Shown here: positions 59,001 through 64,000 of the stretch, one piece after another | Position numbering within the stretch: the stretch's first letter is position 1 | Layout: each line of letters begins with the position of its first letter | NCBI GenBank assembly: GCA_001949185.1 | Contig: BDGG01000002.1 | Span: forward strand, 4,826,448 to 4,890,447 | Length of the DNA stretch: 64,000 bases | From: Ramazzottius varieornatus | Taxonomy: Eukaryota; Tardigrada; Eutardigrada; Parachela; Ramazzottiidae | Direction of reading: 5' to 3' | Translations under genes and position numbers: made by a program | The notes under the pieces: generated by a model | Told to the model about the DNA's origin: nothing | The model's input: only the letters and a program-made list of their open reading frames with translations | The model's database searches: none

Positions 59001-62000
59001 CGGAGCAGCGACAATGGTGCGAGGACAACATTATTGATCATACTCGCATGAAAGAGGTAAGAGAATGCTGCATTCTAGCAATTTAACTTGATAAGAACAA
59101 GGCCGACGATGTTTTGTTCCAGCTCGTGGCTTTGCGTCGAGAACTTCTACAGCGTCTGAATCAGAGGGTTTATGAAGTGCCCTGCCTCACTGAGAGACCT
59201 CCAGTCGAGAGAATGATACCGGTAAGAACAGCCTTTCTTAGCTCCAGAGTTGGCACGCACTACGAGATACTGTAAGAGTGTTTGGAGTGTCTTTTGTATT
59301 TCAGATTCTGCTTGCCGGGGCATTTTATCCCAATGTCTTAACGTACCAGACTCACGTCGATGACTTGGCCATCGGGAAAGAGTTAGCGGGTTACGATCCT
59401 TTGAATACGTGCATTGTAAGTGCAAACCAGTTAAGGTTGAAGGTGTCCGTGACCGCATCTTGACTTGCATTCCTTTCTCCAACATTTGCGGTTGCTTCAA
59501 ACAGGGTTTCGTAATGTGACGGGGAGCTTTTTTCAGATTGACCAGTTTGGAACTCAAACGTCGCTGATCGCTCCGCTCTACGATGCACAGCTGAAACGTG
59601 TCCTCAAGCTGAACGTTAGCTCCGATAGTATCGCCCAGATCATATATGATACTCACCAGTACGTAATCATGGCTTGAGTACCCGATGATCGAGATAGCGC
59701 CAGGAAAGCTTAACTTCAAAGATTTCTCTAAAGGACCTACATATCTTTTACGAAAACTTCCTGGTCTGGAGCTGCCACGAACGTGCACCCGGGTTTGGCG
59801 ATTCTGAGGAAACGCCTGTAAGTCTTCTTCGTTCAGACTTAAAAGGACGTAAGCAAATCATTTGAAGCAGATCGTGTTTCCAAGTGCCGCACATCTTCAG
59901 GCTATAACAGTAAAACGTGCGCCACTTGAGATAACGATCTGGTTCAACCCATCTACCCACGTCCCAATTAAAGCGCTCTCTGAAGCTTTCATGAAATTCA
60001 GTCTAATCCGGTTTTCCAAAGGGATACCATGAAGGGAAGAATACCTCTATCGCAGCAAGTTTTGGCGCTGCGTGACGAGGAAGAGAGCGGCAAGAAGTTC
60101 TTGAAGACTAGCCGAGTCACCACTCTGAAGGCTTCGCTGACGAGGTTGGTCGCATAATTACCTCTACGACATGTCTTGCAGGTGTAGATACCATAGTAAA
60201 GAAAGGTGGGTTTGTCGTTTTTGAGATCTTATTGTTGGGTCGATGTAGGTATGCTGTTGAAGATGGGTCGTTGAGAATTCCTCCTCCGGACTTGAACTTC
60301 AGACCGGGAGAACAGTATGAAGTCGTCATCAGCAGTGTGAGTTTGATCGTACTGACTTATGTCCATGACGAAATTAACCGACAAACTTTTAGGTGGAAAA
60401 CATTGCCAGTTTCTGGATCGGCCTGTGGAAAGATGATCACACGCAGATTGTGAACATGGAAGATGAGTTTCATGACCTTGGTATACGACAGGTGGGTCCT
60501 GGGCAGAGTAATGAGGCTTCAGTTTGTCAAGGTTGCGCGTTTGGATCACACAAGTTTTGTTCGTTTTTACGTAGGAGCTTCGGAGAGTAAAGCCAGAAGA
60601 TATCAGTCCGAATGGCTACTACCTTGGCTCACAGCCACATTCGGAAACAGTGGACCAGCCTGGTCTGGAGTACGCCCGAGTGAAAGTGCTGTCACCTATC
60701 AGGCCCGATGGAAAAGTGTTGGTACGGTCAACTGGAGGCTGAGTTTTCGTGATTGACCATCTTCAAATCATGCCTTTCTTACGGCGCCTGTCTTGTAGGT
60801 CCAACTGATCGACACTGGAGAGTTCGACGCTTTGTCTGTCAGTTGGCTGTTCGTGCTTCCAGCACACGCTAGAGACATTTCACGAGCTGCGTTCGAGTTC
60901 AGGTTCTCAGGAATAAGATTCGTCCAGCCCGTCGAAGCGCTCAAGCTCTGGCGAAGTATGGTGAATGAAGACGGTGCCAACACTGTTCTAGAGGTACGAA
61001 CATGTTCAAAAAAACAATGGGAGTGGGCAAACAAAACGTCCAAGATTTGTATCGCAAGTGGCGTATGTGTTCGTTGTTATCGGCTGGAAGAGTGCGCCAC
61101 TCAAGAAGAGAATCTCGTTCGTTCTTTTTGCCCAGCTCCTAGATACATATTATGTACAGTACTGTACTCGGTGGTCTGCACTACCAGTCTTCCTGCAGGT
61201 GTTTTCTGTGCTGGACGGTGTAGTCAGAGGAGAGCTGTTCTGGTCGGCGGACTGTACGAACGGTCATAAGATCAACGTGAACAAAGAGTTTGTCAAACTA
61301 GGCTATGCATTCCGCGGGCGCGAAAGCTGGATTTCGGAAGTAAGATGCAGAAGTACTGTCTGACGAGTGGTGATGTCTAATCGTATTTCTGTCGCAGTAC
61401 GATCACAAGTCGCGGAGTGCTCCTGTGATGGGCGACCCACTTCCTTCTTCTATTGATCCTGTGTACGAGCAAATCCCAGAAGCGATGTCAACTGACGTAA
61501 CGGTAAGCTAAATTTTGTCACAGTAAACCCTGAACCGATTTAGCTGTTTGAAAAAATACACTACTGCTTTATGTGTACCTTACTTTGTAGTTTTATGGAG
61601 GACCAGTCAGATTTCCGAACAGTGCGCGACTTGCTCAGATTAGACGAGATAAGCTGTGAGTGTTCTTACATCTATAAGATTGGTTTTCGTCCTTTGATGG
61701 TGGCGTGATGCTCTCAGCTCAGCGAATGTGGAGGGCTCCAGTCTTTGCGCTTTTCCATACGAGATGCATCCGCAGGACGATTCGTGGCCCTATCGGCCCG
61801 TCGTCGGTTGCTTCTTGGAACATCCCGGTCACACCGAGGAGCGACTGCGAGTGTACCATGCGACGGCTCTGCCCACACAACCAGGACTACTGAGCATCAT
61901 TATCATGGCTTTCGCACCTTACGTCGAACTAGTGTAAATGTGGTGAATAGGAAAGAGGTCGGTAGTTGGGAACTGGGTAAACCAAACGTACAGTGTTGTT

Positions 62001-63050
62001 ATCTCAACTGGCGCACGTTGGCATTGTACTTCACTGGGTTGGTGCGCCACTTAGGATACCGATCTTGTACGTTTTACTTGCCCAGATCCAGTTATGGGCT
62101 TCTTAAATCTGTTATCTTGTGCTGATTTCTGTTGCGGGTAGTCCCATCGTTCAGAATGAGCTTTCTTGTTCGTTTAGTGCTTTGGACAACCAGCTTGTGG
62201 GATCGATCAGCGGTCTGGGACCTTACCCGGGTAAACCTTACAGCTTCTACCAGGACACGGAAGTGGATTTAGCCTTTGACGCCCGCTTCGACGCGGACGA
62301 CATTTCCCAGGTATAGGCTTCGGTATTTCGAAGGACCCTCTATTGGATATTCGGTATGTTTCTTATCACGGTGTGGAAAATGGTTTTCAGATTCAGAATC
62401 TGCGGGCAGAAATGGGCCTGGTCTTGGTGAAGCTCAGTGAGCAGAATCAGCAGACTAGTCGAGAAACAGTTCTGGAACTACAAAAGCGTCTCTCGTATGG
62501 GTTGATCAGGTTCGATACTCGTACAGCTTATTTTATCCGTTTGAAGTTACTTACAACGTGCTTTTGCTTTTAATATGTTAGATTGCTGGATAAGCCTCGA
62601 CTTCCAGTGGATCGCCCAACACATTGGGGACAGTACAACTGGTCGCTCATGGACCCGCTCGCTCTGGATCCCAAAGTTGCCGGTTCGTTCCTGCTACCGA
62701 TGGAGGTTCCACTCATCAATGCCGCTTCGAGCTCTTCGTCTGGCCTCTTCGGGAATATCACAGCGTTACACAGAAGTCTTCAAAAGTATACAGCCAAACA
62801 AACTAGGCGGTCGACCCAGTTTACCTTGTTTAGCCTTGCTATAGATTTTGTGTTTTTTAGAATGATGTTTGGGAAGACGGTAACCAGTGGGCATCCCACG
62901 AACGCACCGGAAGGGATGGAACACCGATGCTTGCTGTGCAGCACTCAGCTAGCGGGACTGAACTCCTTTCTCGACCATCTCTACTCATCTGAACACATCA
63001 CTCGTGAAGAAGCCGTAATTGGTCAAAGACCTCGTTCCAGAGATCATTAG
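56045..63050 (+). CDS. TDRD9: TDRD9 / Spindle-E: DExH RNA helicase with Tudor domain and C-terminal zinc finger, 1373 aa
   Basis: Twenty-nine exons join in phase from ATG 56045 to TAG 63048-63050. TDRD9/Spindle-E acts in germline piRNA amplification and transposon silencing. The helicase core has Walker A SGMTGTGKSTQVP, VTQPRRLAAIGVARR, motif II VFLDEIHERD, motif III LMSATFE, STNIAESSVTIP (motif V) and motif VI QRKGRVGR. The DEAH accessory region follows, with ILLAGAFYPNV and IGKELAGYDP as in the family. The Tudor domain lies near residues 830-920 (IASFWIGLWKDDHTQI ... ARVKVLSPIRPDGKVLVQLI then DTGEFDAL). The C-terminal family block includes HATALPTQPGLLSIIIMAFA, GPYPGKPYSFYQDTEVDLAF, HWGQYNWSLMDPLALDP. 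The last exon (62861-63050) adds C-x2-C-x12-H-x5-H (CLLCSTQLAG...DHLYSSEH), a U1/matrin-type zinc finger I do not know from this family. Three introns carry hairpin repeats. Confidence 0.95.
59869..59966 (+). repeat. Hairpin repeat, copy 11 (TDRD9 intron)
   Basis: Left arm AGATCGTGTTTCCAAGTGCCGCAC, loop TCTTCAGGCTATAACAG, right arm GTGCGCCACTTGAGATAACGATC, tail TGGTTCAACCCATCTACCCAC then GTCCC. One of the best-preserved copies. Confidence 0.75.
61044..61140 (+). repeat. Hairpin repeat, copy 12 (TDRD9 intron)
   Basis: Left arm GATTTGTATCGCAAGTGGCG, loop TCGTTGTTATCGGCTGGAAG, right arm AGTGCGCCACTCAAGAAGAGAATC, tail ending TTTTTGCCCAGCTCC. Confidence 0.7.
61993..62089 (+). repeat. Hairpin repeat, copy 13 (TDRD9 intron)
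   Basis: Left arm GTTGTTATCTCAACTGGCGCAC, loop GGCATTGTACTTCACTGG, right arm GGTGCGCCACTTAGGATACCGATC, tail ACTTGCCCAGATCC. Confidence 0.7.
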
Positions 63051-63674
63051 TGTTACGTCTGCTCACGTTTTCCACCTTCGCCGATACTCTCAACTTCTAC
63101 GTTCCTGTGATTTCTTTTCCGGCCTGGACCGTGAGCGATTTTTGTGTTACGAAATTGTTGAAATTTGCGGTACAGTGCCAGATAGTTGGCTATTATGGTG
63201 CAGATTCCGGACGGACCTAGTTGAATATTTGACTGAACTGAAATTGATTTTGTTTTATCGCGTATCTGTGTACACGTGTACCTTAATTCATGGAGCTTCT
63301 GTCCACAGTAGAATATCTCAACAAGAGTAATTTTCACAAATCGCTGCGAACAAAACCAGAGTTTAATTCAGATAATAACTGATAACATGCATCTAAGAAC
63401 TAGAAGCTCTTCAAGGGAACTGTTCGACTGGAAAATGCCAATAACGGCAAAAGAAGCGAAGCGCAAAAAGCGACAACTAAGAGTTTAATCAAACAATGGA
63501 TAAAACTGATGCAAATATGGAATAAATACAATCCGCATGAAAAGGCAAGTACAGTAGTAACACCTTATGTTGAGGCAGACAAAACAATTATAGTTACCGT
63601 GCACGGCGCATCAGCTACCAAAAGCACCTGTTGACAATCCAAACACCATTCGAATCCTCGCGAACAAAGGACGT
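63051..63674. other. Convergent gap after TDRD9
   Basis: About 620 bp of 3' flanking DNA. The frame at 63019-63330 overlaps the TDRD9 end in another phase and is not called. Confidence 0.4.
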
Positions 63675-64000
63675 TTAAGTCTGGCGTACCCACAAATTCG
63701 CTTTCGAATCATACGGATCCGGAACAGAACGAAACTTGGGACCAGTAGTTAGCTGTAGTCTTCCAGTATATCTTACTTGTCCAGGTTCTGGCTCCGGTGT
63801 GGCACATGGGGAAACGCTTCGCGAAGGACTGCGGGAGTGTGGTCTGCAATAATGCGTCTCTGGACTGAGTTTCCGACGACGACCAGGTTCGGGGTTGGTA
63901 GTGCTCCGCTTTGTGGCTTTTCGAGCAGGCGGTGTGATGGCTTTCCGTACAGTCAACTCCGTACACATTCTCTTCTTGATCTCGGGTCTCTTGACGAAAT
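63675..64000 (-). CDS. 3' end of a gene with a basic, Ser/Arg-rich C terminus (continues beyond window)
   Basis: A minus-strand frame is open from the window edge to TAA at 63675. It reads FVKRPEIKKRMCTELTVRKA, then a Lys/Arg/Pro-rich stretch (ITPPARKATKRSTTNPEPGR), RPHSRSPSRSVSPCATPEPE, and ends SVPDPYDSKANLWVRQT. The composition suggests a disordered, nuclear or cytoskeletal protein tail. No domain is visible in this part, so no name is offered. A GTAAGA inside (about 63775) is a possible donor but no partner acceptor at a realistic distance is seen. Confidence 0.5.
   Translation of the reverse strand, partial: FVKRPEIKKRMCTELTVRKAITPPARKATKRSTTNPEPGRRRKLSPETHYCRPHSRSPSRSVSPCATPEPEPGQVRYTGRLQLTTGPKFRSVPDPYDSKANLWVRQT

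Noticed and set aside
62786-62860. Hydrophobic in-frame read-through FTLFSLAIDFVFF near the TDRD9 end, at first read as a membrane segment
   Set aside because: It is flanked by a GTATAC donor and a strong TTTTGTGTTTTTTAG acceptor in matching phase, and removing it gives a typical 75 bp intron.
1-64000. CRISPR array, operon or bacterial transfer
   Set aside because: No regularly spaced direct repeats; genes carry spliceosomal introns and animal-specific domain architectures throughout, so the window is ordinary animal nuclear DNA.

Overview
This is eukaryotic (animal) nuclear DNA: about 20 protein-coding genes on both strands, most split by short GT-AG introns (roughly 50-150 bp), with little space between genes except around a Hox gene. 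All exon joins below were made by hand from splice signals and reading phase. Gene content (a Hox gene with a YPWM-type hexapeptide, a MACPF/ApeC apextrin, septin, SLMAP, DENND6, ABCF3, CHMP6, TDRD9) marks a bilaterian invertebrate. The compact, intron-rich layout and a central-class, ftz-like Hox protein would fit a tardigrade such as Hypsibius. That assignment is an inference, not something the sequence proves.

Layout. 1-1799: 3' part of an apextrin gene (+). 2033-2791: unknown Lys-rich protein (-). 2.8-16.8 kb: gene-poor tract holding one Hox gene (9066-10900, -) and many copies of a short hairpin repeat. 16.8-27 kb: dense housekeeping block with DENND6 (-), RRP9 (+), MRPS34 (-), PQBP1 (+) and a CLK-family kinase (-). 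27.9-36.0 kb: SLMAP (-), whose 5.3 kb intron holds a candidate nested gene on the opposite strand and a 554 bp transposon with inverted ends. 37.4-43.3 kb: CHMP6/VPS20 (+) and ABCF3 (-), convergent. 43.8-49.0 kb: a secreted Cys-rich protein (+), a type II membrane SGNH/PC-esterase-like enzyme (-) and an unrecognised gene (-). 49.8-51.7 kb: septin (+). 52.0-54.5 kb: a MOV10/Armitage-type RNA helicase (-) that looks partly degenerate. 55.1-63.05 kb: a small unknown gene and, 70 bp downstream on the same strand, a complete TDRD9/Spindle-E helicase-Tudor gene (+). 63.7 kb-end: 3' end of another gene (-).

The genes do not form one pathway. The most coherent neighbourhood is at 52-63 kb, where two RNA helicases of types used in piRNA/RNA-silencing pathways (MOV10-like and TDRD9-like) are transcribed divergently around a short region. 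The TDRD9-like protein carries an extra C-terminal U1/matrin-type zinc finger. The MOV10-like gene lacks recognisable helicase motifs II and III and has two non-canonical splice sites. The most distinctive non-coding signal is a roughly 65-100 bp hairpin repeat (arms GTGCGCCACTTGAG / CTCAAGTGGCGCAC) seen at 13 places, in gene-poor DNA and inside introns.
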